From positions 24,039 through 88,038 of the forward strand of contig SFSZ01000005.1 of the NCBI GenBank assembly GCA_004563275.1: a stretch of 64,000 bases of DNA. The letters are read 5' to 3'. This DNA is from a bacterium (lineage in GTDB: Bacteria; Bacillota_I; Bacilli_A; RF39; UBA660). Made by a program: the position numbers and the translations under genes. This document shows positions 8,349-17,195 of this stretch, one piece after another (the first letter of the stretch is position 1; every line of letters starts with the position of its first letter). Below the pieces are notes generated by a model. That model made no database searches, was not told the origin of the DNA, and worked only from the letters and a program-made list of their open reading frames with translations.

Positions 8349-9312
8349 GATATGTTATGGTTGTGGTAGTAAATTACAATATAAGGATCTTGATAAGGAA
8401 GGATATATTCCTAAGGATAAGTATGATGAAGGGGGATATTGTCAAAGATGTTTTAAATTAATTCATTATGGGATTAATAATGCATCTAATACTCCTAAAT
8501 CAATAGAGCAAATAATATCAGCAGTTAATGGTGATGATAAGTTTGTAATCTTTTTATGTGATTTTTTAAGTTTAAGTGATAAAGTGCTTGATATATTTAA
8601 GAAGATAAATAAGAGAAAGTTACTTTTAATTAGTAAATCAGATATTATTCCAAGTGGGGTTAATCCAGTTAGAGTTAAAGAATTTATTAGTAATTATTAT
8701 AATATAGATGATGATATTAAGTTTATTAGTAGTTATAGAAATAATGGTGTAGAAGCTTTAATTAATTATTTAGAAAAGAATAATATTAGTGAAAGTTATG
8801 TTTTGGGATTATCTAATTCAGGTAAGAGTACGTTAATTAATAAGATTATGGAATTAATGGATTGTGATTTAAAGAGAATTACAACTAGTAGTAAACAAAA
8901 TACTACTTTAGATTTTATTAGAATTAATATTAATGATAAGATTACTTTAATTGATTCACCGGGATTTATTGTTCCTAGTATAAGTATTAGTATTGAAAAT
9001 AAACTTAAAGATTATTTAAAACCTAAGGCTTTTCAAATGAAAGAGGGAGAGGTTTTAAAGGTTGATAATATGTTTATTAAGTTTAATAAGAGTACTAATG
9101 TAACTTTATATGTTAATAATGATTTATATGTTAAGAAGTATTATAAAGATATTGAGTTTAATGATGAAGTTAAGTTAGATGATAATAGTGATTTGGTTTT
9201 ATTAGGAGTAGGTTTTATTAGTTTTAAGAAGGGCTCTACGATAGGTTTAAATAATATTGCAGTTAAAGATATTGAAATTAGAGATAGTATCTTTGGAGGT
9301 TATGATGAGTAA
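8341..9312 (+). CDS. yqeH: Circularly permuted ribosome-biogenesis GTPase YqeH
   Basis: GTPase for 30S maturation. The 323-residue protein opens with a zinc finger (CYGCGSKLQ ... YCQRCF), followed by permuted G motifs: SKSD (G4), then the P-loop GLSNSGKSTLINKI near residue 160, then DSPGF. It is somewhat shorter than the roughly 366 residues of B. subtilis YqeH. ATG 8341 is preceded by AAAAGGGGG 7 nt upstream; a longer upstream frame exists but lies inside yqeG. It overlaps mutL by 8 nt. Confidence 0.94.
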   Translation: MSKICYGCGSKLQYKDLDKEGYIPKDKYDEGGYCQRCFKLIHYGINNASNTPKSIEQIISAVNGDDKFVIFLCDFLSLSDKVLDIFKKINKRKLLLISKSDIIPSGVNPVRVKEFISNYYNIDDDIKFISSYRNNGVEALINYLEKNNISESYVLGLSNSGKSTLINKIMELMDCDLKRITTSSKQNTTLDFIRININDKITLIDSPGFIVPSISISIENKLKDYLKPKAFQMKEGEVLKVDNMFIKFNKSTNVTLYVNNDLYVKKYYKDIEFNDEVKLDDNSDLVLLGVGFISFKKGSTIGLNNIAVKDIEIRDSIFGGYDE

Positions 9313-11062
9313 GATCAGAATAATGGATGAAGATTTATCAAATAAGATAGCGGCTGGTGAGGTTGTAGAAAGAATTGCCAATGTTGTTAAGGAATTAACT
9401 GAAAATAGTATTGATGCTAAAAGTAAGGTTATTAAAATTGAATTAGTTGATGCTGGCATTAAAGAGATAACAATTACTGATGATGGTTTTGGGATGGATG
9501 AAGATGATGCTTTAAATGCTTTTAAAAGACATGCTACTAGTAAGATATATAAGTTAGATGATTTATTTTTTATTAATTCTTTAGGGTTTAGAGGTGAAGC
9601 TTTACCTAGTATTGCGAGTGTATCTAAGGTTGAACTGACTACTAGTGATGGAGAAAGTGGTACTTATATTAATCTTCTTGGTGGTAAACTTATTAAGAAA
9701 GAGAAAGCACCTTTAAGAAAGGGTACAATTATTAAAGTTAAAGATTTATTTTATAATACTCCAGCTAGATTTAAGTATTTAAAGAGTGAACAAACTGAAC
9801 TTTCTAATACAGCTAGTTTTGTTGAAAGACTTGCCCTTAGTTATCCTGAGATTTCTTTTACTTTAATTAATAATGGTAATGTGATTATTTCTACTAGCGG
9901 TAGTGGTAATTTACTTAAATGTATTCATGAATTATATGGAATTTTAGTTAGTAAGAATATGGTTGAAGTTAATGCTTCTAATGATGATTATGATTTAAGT
10001 GGTTATATTTGTAAGCCTAGTGTTTTAAAGTCTAATCGTAATTTTATGATTACGATTGTTAATGGTAGGGTTGTTAAGAATGCTGATTTAAATAAAGTTA
10101 TTAATGATGCTTATTATACTTATAAACCGGATATTAAGTTTCCAGTGGTTGTTTTAAAGATTGAGACTGATCCGACTTTAATTGATGTTAATATTCATCC
10201 GACTAAGCAAGATATTAAGTTTAGTAAGATGGATGCTTTAAAGAATCTTGTTTTTAAGACGATTAAGGATGCTTTATATAATTCTTTGTTAATACCTAAG
10301 GTTGAGGTCAAACAGATTGTTAATGAGAATGAAATACCGATTATTAAGGATTATAATTATACTGAAGAAGATAGTCCTTTAATGATTAATGATGATTTTG
10401 ATGTTACTCTAAATAAAGATAATACTACTCAGACTTCTTTTGATTTTAAGGTAGATGAAAAGAATGAAGAAGTTAAAGCTTTAGAACTTTATCCTTGCGG
10501 TTTAGTTATGGGTACTTATATAGTTGCACAAAATGCGGAAGCAATGTATTTAATTGATCAACATGCAGCACAAGAAAGAATTAATTATGAGAAGATATTA
10601 AAGTCTTTAAATGAAGAAAAGTTACATGTTACGGATATGCTTATTCCAATAACTATTGAACTTTCTCCAAGTGATTATTTAGCTTTTAAGGAAAATAAGT
10701 ATATTATGGAGGATATTGGTTTTAAAATAGATGAATTTGGAATTAATACGATTGTGATTAAGTCACATCCAACGTGGTTATTAACTGGTTATGAGGAAGA
10801 AAATATTAGAAGAATTATTGAATATATTATTACTTTACCTAAGGAATTTGATAAGGTAAGATTTAGAGATCATATATCTAAGACTTGTGCATGTAAGATG
10901 AGTGTTAAGGGCAATACAAGTATTACGATGGAACAAGCTAGTAGTATACTTAATGATTTAGTTAAGTGTGATAATCCTTATAATTGTCCACATGGTAGAC
11001 CAACAATTATTACGTTTACTAAATATGAATTAGAAAGGTTATTTAAAAGGGTGATGGATTAA
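9305..11062 (+). CDS. mutL: DNA mismatch repair endonuclease MutL
   Basis: GHKL-ATPase mismatch-repair protein of 585 residues. The N-terminal ATPase has KELTENSIDAKS, TDDGFGMD, FRGEALPS and the NVNIHPTK-type motif (DVNIHPTKQDIKF). The C-terminal domain keeps the endonuclease motif DQHAAQERINYE near residue 420 plus late Cys/His motifs (CACKMSV and CPHGRP), so it is predicted to nick DNA like other Gram-positive MutL proteins. GGAGGT lies 4 nt before ATG 9305. No mutS is in the window. The 3' end overlaps the next start by 1 nt. Confidence 0.96.
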   Translation: MSKIRIMDEDLSNKIAAGEVVERIANVVKELTENSIDAKSKVIKIELVDAGIKEITITDDGFGMDEDDALNAFKRHATSKIYKLDDLFFINSLGFRGEALPSIASVSKVELTTSDGESGTYINLLGGKLIKKEKAPLRKGTIIKVKDLFYNTPARFKYLKSEQTELSNTASFVERLALSYPEISFTLINNGNVIISTSGSGNLLKCIHELYGILVSKNMVEVNASNDDYDLSGYICKPSVLKSNRNFMITIVNGRVVKNADLNKVINDAYYTYKPDIKFPVVVLKIETDPTLIDVNIHPTKQDIKFSKMDALKNLVFKTIKDALYNSLLIPKVEVKQIVNENEIPIIKDYNYTEEDSPLMINDDFDVTLNKDNTTQTSFDFKVDEKNEEVKALELYPCGLVMGTYIVAQNAEAMYLIDQHAAQERINYEKILKSLNEEKLHVTDMLIPITIELSPSDYLAFKENKYIMEDIGFKIDEFGINTIVIKSHPTWLLTGYEEENIRRIIEYIITLPKEFDKVRFRDHISKTCACKMSVKGNTSITMEQASSILNDLVKCDNPYNCPHGRPTIITFTKYELERLFKRVMD

Positions 11063-11400
11063 TGTTACATGATATGCATGTTAATGATGATGTTTTTAAT
11101 TTAATTAAGAAGGGTACTAAAACAGTTGAATTAAGACTTTATGATGTTAAAAGAAGAAGTTTAATGGTTGGAGAAACTATTATTTTAGAAAATCGTAAGA
11201 CTGGTGAGAGGATTAATGTTTTAATTAAAGCTTTAAAAAGATTTCCTAGTTTTAATGAGTTATATGATAGTTATCCCGATAAGATAATATTAGGTTATGG
11301 TGAAGGCGTGGAAGCTAAACCAGAAGATATGGAAAAATGCTATAGTAAAGAAGATATTATTAAATATGGAGTATTAGCTATAGAAATGGAAACTCTATGA
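11062..11400 (+). CDS. ASCH-domain protein
   Basis: Small 112-residue protein of the ASCH/PUA-like fold, recognised from the KKGTKTVELRLYD segment near residue 17 (the G-x-K-x-x-E-x-R motif of the family) and the following beta-rich region. ASCH proteins bind RNA or modified bases, and some are amidohydrolases for modified cytidines. The actual role here is unknown. It overlaps mutL by 1 nt and miaA by 4 nt, so all three are translated from one mRNA. An internal Met at residue 5 is an alternative start. Confidence 0.78.
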   Translation: MLHDMHVNDDVFNLIKKGTKTVELRLYDVKRRSLMVGETIILENRKTGERINVLIKALKRFPSFNELYDSYPDKIILGYGEGVEAKPEDMEKCYSKEDIIKYGVLAIEMETL

Positions 11401-12251
11401 TTATTGTTGTAACGGGACCTACAGCAGTAGGTAAAACTAAGATGAGTGTGGCTTTAGCTAAAAAGTATAATGCGGTAGTCGTTAATGCGGATTCAATGCA
11501 GGTATATAAAAGGCTTGATATTGGAACTGCTAAGGTGACTGAAGCAGAAAAAGAAGGGGTTAAACATTTATTATTTGATATTGTTAATCCTGAAGATATG
11601 TATACTGTTTATGACTATCAAAAGGATTTAAGAAAAGTCTTAGATGAATATAGTAATCAAAATATTGTAATTGTTGGTGGAACTGGTTTATATATTAAAG
11701 CTGGTTTATATAATTATGAATTTAGTGATGAGACTGACTATAATACTTATGATGATAAGAGTAATCTTGAATTATATAATTTAGTTAAAGAAAAATATCC
11801 AAATTTAGATGTTCATGTTAATAATCGGAAAAGATTAATTAGAGCTTTAAATAAAGGGGAAGAATATTCTAATAAGGGTGATGAATTATTATATAAAGAT
11901 GTAAAGTTTATTGGTTTAACTACTGATAGAGATGTTTTATATGATAGAATTAATAAAAGAGTAGATATTATGTTTAATGAAGGATTAGTTCAAGAAGTTA
12001 AGTCTTTATATGATGAAGGTATTAGAAGTAAAGCTATAAATACGGGAATTGGTTATAAAGAGTTATATGATTATTTTGATGGTAAGATTTCTTTAGAGGA
12101 AGCTAAGGATCTTATTAAGAAAAGATCAAGACATTATGCAAAGAGACAATATACTTGGTTTAATAATCAAATGGATGTTAAATGGTTTAATGTTAATTTT
12201 GAAAATTTTGATAATACTATAAAAGAAGTAGAAAATTATTTGGAAGTTTAA
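11397..12251 (+). CDS. miaA: tRNA dimethylallyltransferase MiaA
   Basis: Transfers a dimethylallyl group to N6 of A37 in tRNAs reading UNN codons. The 284-residue protein has the P-loop GPTAVGKTKMS at the N-terminus, the NADSMQVYKRLDIGTAK motif near residue 33, IVGGTGLYIKA near 92 and the C-terminal RSRHYAKRQYTWF segment. It is slightly shorter than the usual roughly 310 residues. It begins in an ATGA overlap with the ASCH gene and is the last intact gene of the yqeG operon. Confidence 0.95.
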   Translation: MIIVVTGPTAVGKTKMSVALAKKYNAVVVNADSMQVYKRLDIGTAKVTEAEKEGVKHLLFDIVNPEDMYTVYDYQKDLRKVLDEYSNQNIVIVGGTGLYIKAGLYNYEFSDETDYNTYDDKSNLELYNLVKEKYPNLDVHVNNRKRLIRALNKGEEYSNKGDELLYKDVKFIGLTTDRDVLYDRINKRVDIMFNEGLVQEVKSLYDEGIRSKAINTGIGYKELYDYFDGKISLEEAKDLIKKRSRHYAKRQYTWFNNQMDVKWFNVNFENFDNTIKEVENYLEV

Positions 12252-12252
12252 G

Positions 12253-12423
12253 ATGAGATTAAAAGATAAAGTAGTAGTTATTACAGGGGCTTATTCTGGT
12301 ATGTGAATGGCAATGGTAGAATCTTTTTAGTTAATAATGCTGGTATTATTCTTAGCAAGTGATGAAAGTGTTTATGTTAATGGTTTAGTTTTACCTGTTG
12401 ATGGTGGATGGGATACTATGTAA
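12253..12423 (+). pseudogene. Decayed short-chain dehydrogenase/reductase (SDR) remnant
   Basis: Only 171 bp remain of a gene that should be about 750 bp. The start gives MRLKDKVVVITGAYSGM, the SDR nucleotide-binding N-terminus. A TGA then stands where the SGxG glycine belongs, followed by MAMVESF. After a deletion another frame gives LVNNAGIIL, the NNAG motif. A final jump gives LASDESVYVNGLVLPVDGGW, the usual SDR C-terminus. The Ser-Tyr-Lys catalytic region is gone. The order of the surviving pieces matches the parent, so these are internal deletions rather than rearrangement. It sits 2 nt after miaA. Confidence 0.85.
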
Positions 12424-12435
12424 TTTTACAAATAG

Positions 12436-12464
12436 ACAACAAATTTGTTGTTTATTTTTTTTTA
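12436..12464 (+). terminator. Intrinsic terminator after the SDR remnant
   Basis: ACAACAAATTTGTTGT is a perfect palindrome forming a 6-bp stem with AATT loop, followed by TTATTTTTTTTT. It now probably ends the yqeG-miaA operon. Confidence 0.85.
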
Positions 12465-12492
12465 TTTGATATGATTATAGTGAGGTGAATAT

Positions 12493-14685
12493 ATGATTAG
12501 ACTTAAAAATGTATCTAAGTTTTATTACAATAAAGGCTTAATTACATCAGGATTTAATAAAGTAAGTGCGGAGTTTAATTTAGGTGAGTTTGTAGTAATA
12601 ACTGGAGAATCAGGAAGTGGTAAATCAACTCTTTTAAATGTTATAAGTGGTCTTGACTCTTATGAAGAAGGAGAAATGTATATTGATGGGAAAGAAACTA
12701 GTCATTATACAGAAGAAGATTTTGAAAATTATCGTAAGAAATATATAAGTAATATTTTTCAAAATTTTAATTTAGTAAATAGTTATACAGTATATCAAAA
12801 TATTGAACTTATTTTACTTATTAATGGAAAAAATAGAAAAGAAGTTAAGAGTAAGGTTATTGAGCTTATTAAACAAGTAGATTTACTTAAATATAAGAAT
12901 ACAAAGGTTAGCAAATTATCTGGTGGACAAAAACAAAGGGTAGCAATTGCGAGAGCTTTAGCTAAAAATACTCCAATAATAGTAGCAGATGAACCAACTG
13001 GTAATTTAGATAAGAAGAGTGCTGAGAGTGTCTTAAGGGTTTTAAGTGAAGTAGCTAAAGATAAGTTAGTAGTAGTAGTTACTCATAATTATGAACAATT
13101 TGAAAAATATGCCAGCAGAAAAATAACTATGTATGATGGAAAGATTGTTGAAGATAAAGTAATTAGAAAAACAGAAGTTAAAGATGCTTTTTATGATAAT
13201 GATTATAAGCCAATGGGAATGTTTACTAAACTTAGATTAGGGGTAAGAAATGCTTTTAATATAGTACCTAAGTTCTTATTGTTACTGGCAGTATTTCTAT
13301 TCGTATTAGCAGCTGTTATTAGTGAAACTTCTTCTTTTAAATCAGCTAAATATCAGGAAGAAGCATCAGGATATAATCAATTTTTTGGAGATATTTCAAA
13401 AGAAAGAATTGTTTTAGTTAAGAAAGATAAAAGTGCTTTTACAGATAAAGATTATGAGTATTTAAATAATTTAAATGATATTGATTATATAGTTAAAAAT
13501 GATATTGAATTAGATAATAATATTTTTTTACAGTCAGATAATCTTTATTTAGATGGATATGCAGCAGATATTACGAGATTTAAAGGTAAGTTAGCTGCTG
13601 GAGTAATGCCTAAAGAAGATAATGAAGTTATTGTAGTTGGTAATAAAGATAGTTATTATTTATCTAAAGCAGAAAAATTACTTAATAAAGAATTAACTTA
13701 TGAAACATATTATTCATTTGGTTTTGTATCTGAAAAAATTAAAATAGTAGGAATAGCTTATACAGATAGTGAAGATATAAAATTTTATATGAAACCAAGC
13801 TTATCTAGTAAGTTAGTTAAATATGATATGTTAAAATCTAGTAAATTAGAAATAACTATGAATAATAAAGTAGCTCCTTTTATGATTGAAGTAGTAGATA
13901 ACTTAAGTGAAGGAGAAGTTTATGTAACTGAGAATGTTTATACTTATTTTGATTATAATGTTAATCCAGTTCATAAAGATGTTAAGATAAACGTTAATAA
14001 TATGTATTTTAATAAGACTTTAGATTTAAAGATAAATAAATTATTAGATAAGAATAATTTTAAGAAATATACTGGATTTAAAAATTATGATGAATATTAT
14101 AATTATATTTTTATAAGTCAAAAAGATTTTGATAATTTATTACCTAAAGAAAATTATCAAAGTAGTGTATTTGTTAAAGATGAATTAACTGTTAATGATA
14201 CTAAGAAATTATTAGAAGATAATGGTTATAAAGCTATTGTTGTTAGTGATACTTTATTAAAGTATGATAGTGATTATACATATTTTTTAAATATTATTAA
14301 TATTATAGTAACTATTTTATTATTAGTTATATTATTCTTTATTTCTTATTTAATTATTAAGATTATTTTAAAGAGTCGTCATGTTTATTATTCTACTTTA
14401 AGAATATTAGGTGCTAATAAGGGATTATCTAAGAATTTACTTAGAATAGAGTTATATACGATATTAAATGTAGCTTTTGTATTAATTATGATAGTTATAT
14501 GTTTAATTAATAATGATATTATTGTTAGTAGTGATCTTAAAGATTTATTAAGATTTATGAGTGTTAAAGATTATGTTTTAATTTATTTATTAGTATTTTT
14601 AATGACTTATTTAATTAGTGTTAGATTTGCCAAATATTTATTTAAACAAAGTGCAATGAAGACTTATAATGAGGAGGCTATATAA
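12493..14685 (+). CDS. ABC transporter, fused ATPase-FtsX-type permease (first of pair)
   Basis: 730-residue fusion of a MacB/LolD-type ATPase with a 4-TM permease. The ATPase (about 1-225) has Walker A GESGSGKST, signature LSGGQKQR, Walker B IIVADEPTGNLD and the H-loop VVTHN. A membrane segment follows near residues 256-276, then a large extracytoplasmic domain to about 590, and three more membrane segments near 595-620, 650-670 and 695-715. AGGTGA precedes ATG 12493. The gene overlaps the next fusion protein by 1 nt, so the two probably form one mechanotransmission-type complex. Substrate unknown; peptide export or resistance is plausible. Confidence 0.88.
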   Translation: MIRLKNVSKFYYNKGLITSGFNKVSAEFNLGEFVVITGESGSGKSTLLNVISGLDSYEEGEMYIDGKETSHYTEEDFENYRKKYISNIFQNFNLVNSYTVYQNIELILLINGKNRKEVKSKVIELIKQVDLLKYKNTKVSKLSGGQKQRVAIARALAKNTPIIVADEPTGNLDKKSAESVLRVLSEVAKDKLVVVVTHNYEQFEKYASRKITMYDGKIVEDKVIRKTEVKDAFYDNDYKPMGMFTKLRLGVRNAFNIVPKFLLLLAVFLFVLAAVISETSSFKSAKYQEEASGYNQFFGDISKERIVLVKKDKSAFTDKDYEYLNNLNDIDYIVKNDIELDNNIFLQSDNLYLDGYAADITRFKGKLAAGVMPKEDNEVIVVGNKDSYYLSKAEKLLNKELTYETYYSFGFVSEKIKIVGIAYTDSEDIKFYMKPSLSSKLVKYDMLKSSKLEITMNNKVAPFMIEVVDNLSEGEVYVTENVYTYFDYNVNPVHKDVKINVNNMYFNKTLDLKINKLLDKNNFKKYTGFKNYDEYYNYIFISQKDFDNLLPKENYQSSVFVKDELTVNDTKKLLEDNGYKAIVVSDTLLKYDSDYTYFLNIINIIVTILLLVILFFISYLIIKIILKSRHVYYSTLRILGANKGLSKNLLRIELYTILNVAFVLIMIVICLINNDIIVSSDLKDLLRFMSVKDYVLIYLLVFLMTYLISVRFAKYLFKQSAMKTYNEEAI

Positions 14686-17117
14686 TGATTAGATTAGAAC
14701 ATGTTAATAAGTATTTTAATAAGGGTAAAAAGAATGAAATACATGTTATTAATGATTTAAATTTAAAGCTTAATAATAATGGTCTTGTTTGTTTATTAGG
14801 TCCTTCTGGATGTGGTAAAACTACAATTTTAAATGCAGTTGGTGGTTTAGATAAAGTACGTAATGGGAAAATATATATTGATGATGAACGTATTACTAAA
14901 AGAAGTATTAAAAAGATAGATAAGATTAGAAATTTAAAAGTAGGTTATATCTTTCAAGATTATAAGTTAATTGATAGTTTAAGCGTATTTGATAATGTAG
15001 CTTTAGTTCTTAAGATGATTGGAATTAAAGATAAAGATGAAATAAAGAAAAGAGTAGATTATGTTTTAGAAACTCTTAATATTTATAGATATCGTTATAG
15101 ACTTGCTTCAATGCTTAGTGGTGGGGAAAGACAAAGAGTTGCAATAGCTAGAGCAATTGTTAAAGATCCAGATATAATCTTAGCAGATGAACCAACTGGT
15201 AATTTAGATTCTAAAAATACTTTAGAAATAATGAATATAATTAAATGTATATCTAAGAAAAGATTAGTTATTTTAGTTACTCATGAAGTTAATTTAGCTA
15301 AATTTTATGCGGATAGAATAATCGAACTTGAAGATGGAAAAGTAATTAAAGATTATGAAAATGAAACTAAAGATTTCTTAGATTATAGATTAGAAAATAA
15401 TATTTATTTAAAAGATATAAAATATCATAATGATTTTAATGATAAGTTAAATAAGATTAGTGTTTACAATGATAATAATAATTTAGATATTACTTTAGTA
15501 GTTAAAAATGGAAATATTTATATTAAAAGCAATAGTAATGAGAAGATTGAAGTAATAGATGGTAATTCTAATGTTAATTTAATAGATGATCATTATAAGA
15601 AAATTGATTATGATGAAGTTAGTAAGTATGAATTTAATTTTGATAAAGTTATTAATAATAATTATAAGAAGAAATATTCAAGTATTTATAATTTAAAAAG
15701 TATGATTACCAGTGGATTTAAAAAGATAAGTAATTATTCACCAATTAAGAAGTTTTTACTTTTAGGTTATATGGCTGCTTCAATGTTTATTTTATTTAGT
15801 ATTGCCAGAATGGCTTCAGCTTTTGTAATTAATGATGAAGATTTTGTTAAGAGTAATAATAATTATGTTAGTGTTGCGGTAGGTAAGATTGATGAAAAGA
15901 AATATAATGATATTTTAAGTGTACCTGGAATTAAATATGCAGTTATAGGTGATAGTTTAGTAGGTTTTAAAATTACTTATAATACTTTATTACAAAATTA
16001 TGATGTATCTGATTTATTAGTTGGTAGTATTTCAGGATTAAGTTTAATTAGTGATAAAGATTTAATTTATGGAGAAATGCCTAAAAATGATTATGAAGCT
16101 GTAGTTGATATAATGAGTGCTAAAACATTATTTGATTCAGAAAATCATGCTAAATCAGCTGGTTTATTAAGTGAAAAAGATTTAATTGGAATGAATATTA
16201 GTGTAGATAATGTTAAAGACTTTAAGATTGTTGGTATTACTGATTTAAAGAGTCCTAGTATTTATATAAAAGAAAATTTAATTGTTGATGTAGTTAATAA
16301 TACTAGTTATCAAAGTAGTAGTGATGATTATTATTTTCCAGTAGCGGATAAAGATAGTTATTATGCTAATTATGAAACTTATGATTATACTTTAAAGAAT
16401 GGAAGAGTTCCTTCTGGTGATTATGAAGTATTAGTTAATTATGATTTAAAAGATTTATATGAACTTAATAAAAATATTGATACTAAAATTAATGGTAAGA
16501 AGTTAAAAGTTGTTGGTTACTATGTAACTAAAAATAATGATAATAATATTTTGATTGTTAATAGTAAGATGATTACTTATACATTGTTTGATAATAATTC
16601 AACTATGACTTTGGCAACTGATAATAAAGATGAATTAGTAAGTAAATTACAAGAGAAAGATTATAATGCAATTAATAGTTATGATAAGAATAGAAATGAT
16701 TATATAAAAGAAAATAAAGCTAGTGTTAATAGTATTATTGTATTTACTTCAGTTATTTTAGCAATAAGTTTAATAGAGATTTATTTAATGATTAGATCTT
16801 CATTCTTATCTAGAATTAAAGAAGTAGGTATTTATAGGGCTATTGGGGTTAAGAAAAGTGATATATATAAGATGTTTGCTTCAGAGATAATGGCAATTAA
16901 TTTAACTGCTACTTTAGGGGGAATTATTTTAATGGGAGTCATTTTATATAATGTTTCTAAGATGAAAGTATTAGGTTCAATGGTGGTTTTAAATGGTACA
17001 ACTTTAGGTCTTGCTTTATTAATTAGTTTTGGATTTAATTTAATTATGGGACTTATTCCAGTTTATAGAGTAGTTAGAAAAAGACCATCTGAGATTCTTG
17101 CTAGACATGATATTTAA
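14685..17117 (+). CDS. ABC transporter, fused ATPase-FtsX-type permease (second of pair)
   Basis: 810-residue partner with the same plan. The ATPase (about 1-230) has GPSGCGKTT, LSGGERQR, IILADEPTGNLDS and VTHE. A low-complexity linker of about 125 residues rich in Asn/Asp/Lys follows, then TM1 near 355-378, an extracytoplasmic domain, and three C-terminal TM segments. The FtsX-type cytoplasmic loop (RIKEVGIYRAIGVKKSDI) lies between TM2 and TM3. GAGGAGG precedes the start. Both partners keep complete ATPase motifs. Confidence 0.88.
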   Translation: MIRLEHVNKYFNKGKKNEIHVINDLNLKLNNNGLVCLLGPSGCGKTTILNAVGGLDKVRNGKIYIDDERITKRSIKKIDKIRNLKVGYIFQDYKLIDSLSVFDNVALVLKMIGIKDKDEIKKRVDYVLETLNIYRYRYRLASMLSGGERQRVAIARAIVKDPDIILADEPTGNLDSKNTLEIMNIIKCISKKRLVILVTHEVNLAKFYADRIIELEDGKVIKDYENETKDFLDYRLENNIYLKDIKYHNDFNDKLNKISVYNDNNNLDITLVVKNGNIYIKSNSNEKIEVIDGNSNVNLIDDHYKKIDYDEVSKYEFNFDKVINNNYKKKYSSIYNLKSMITSGFKKISNYSPIKKFLLLGYMAASMFILFSIARMASAFVINDEDFVKSNNNYVSVAVGKIDEKKYNDILSVPGIKYAVIGDSLVGFKITYNTLLQNYDVSDLLVGSISGLSLISDKDLIYGEMPKNDYEAVVDIMSAKTLFDSENHAKSAGLLSEKDLIGMNISVDNVKDFKIVGITDLKSPSIYIKENLIVDVVNNTSYQSSSDDYYFPVADKDSYYANYETYDYTLKNGRVPSGDYEVLVNYDLKDLYELNKNIDTKINGKKLKVVGYYVTKNNDNNILIVNSKMITYTLFDNNSTMTLATDNKDELVSKLQEKDYNAINSYDKNRNDYIKENKASVNSIIVFTSVILAISLIEIYLMIRSSFLSRIKEVGIYRAIGVKKSDIYKMFASEIMAINLTATLGGIILMGVILYNVSKMKVLGSMVVLNGTTLGLALLISFGFNLIMGLIPVYRVVRKRPSEILARHDI

Positions 17118-17146
17118 GAAGAATTTGATTCTTCTTTTTGTTTTGT
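17116..17146 (+). terminator. Intrinsic terminator after the ABC pair
   Basis: A 9-bp stem (AAGAAGAAT / ATTCTTCTT) with a TTG loop is followed by TTTTGTTTT. It overlaps the stop codon. Confidence 0.85.
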
Positions 17147-17195
17147 TTGAATTAAAGTTATAAGTGTTATATAATTATTATGGTGAAGTAAAGAT

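Noticed and set aside
12253..12423. TGA codon read as an amino acid (recoded genetic code)
   Set aside because: The TGA in the SDR remnant stands at a glycine, other frameshifts follow it, and intact genes here use TGA as stop (for example the ASCH gene at 11398) and TGG for Trp. Decay explains it better.
12493..17117. BceAB-type bacitracin exporter
   Set aside because: BceB has ten membrane helices in a separate protein. Here ATPase and a 4-helix permease are fused in both genes, which is the MacB/FtsX pattern.
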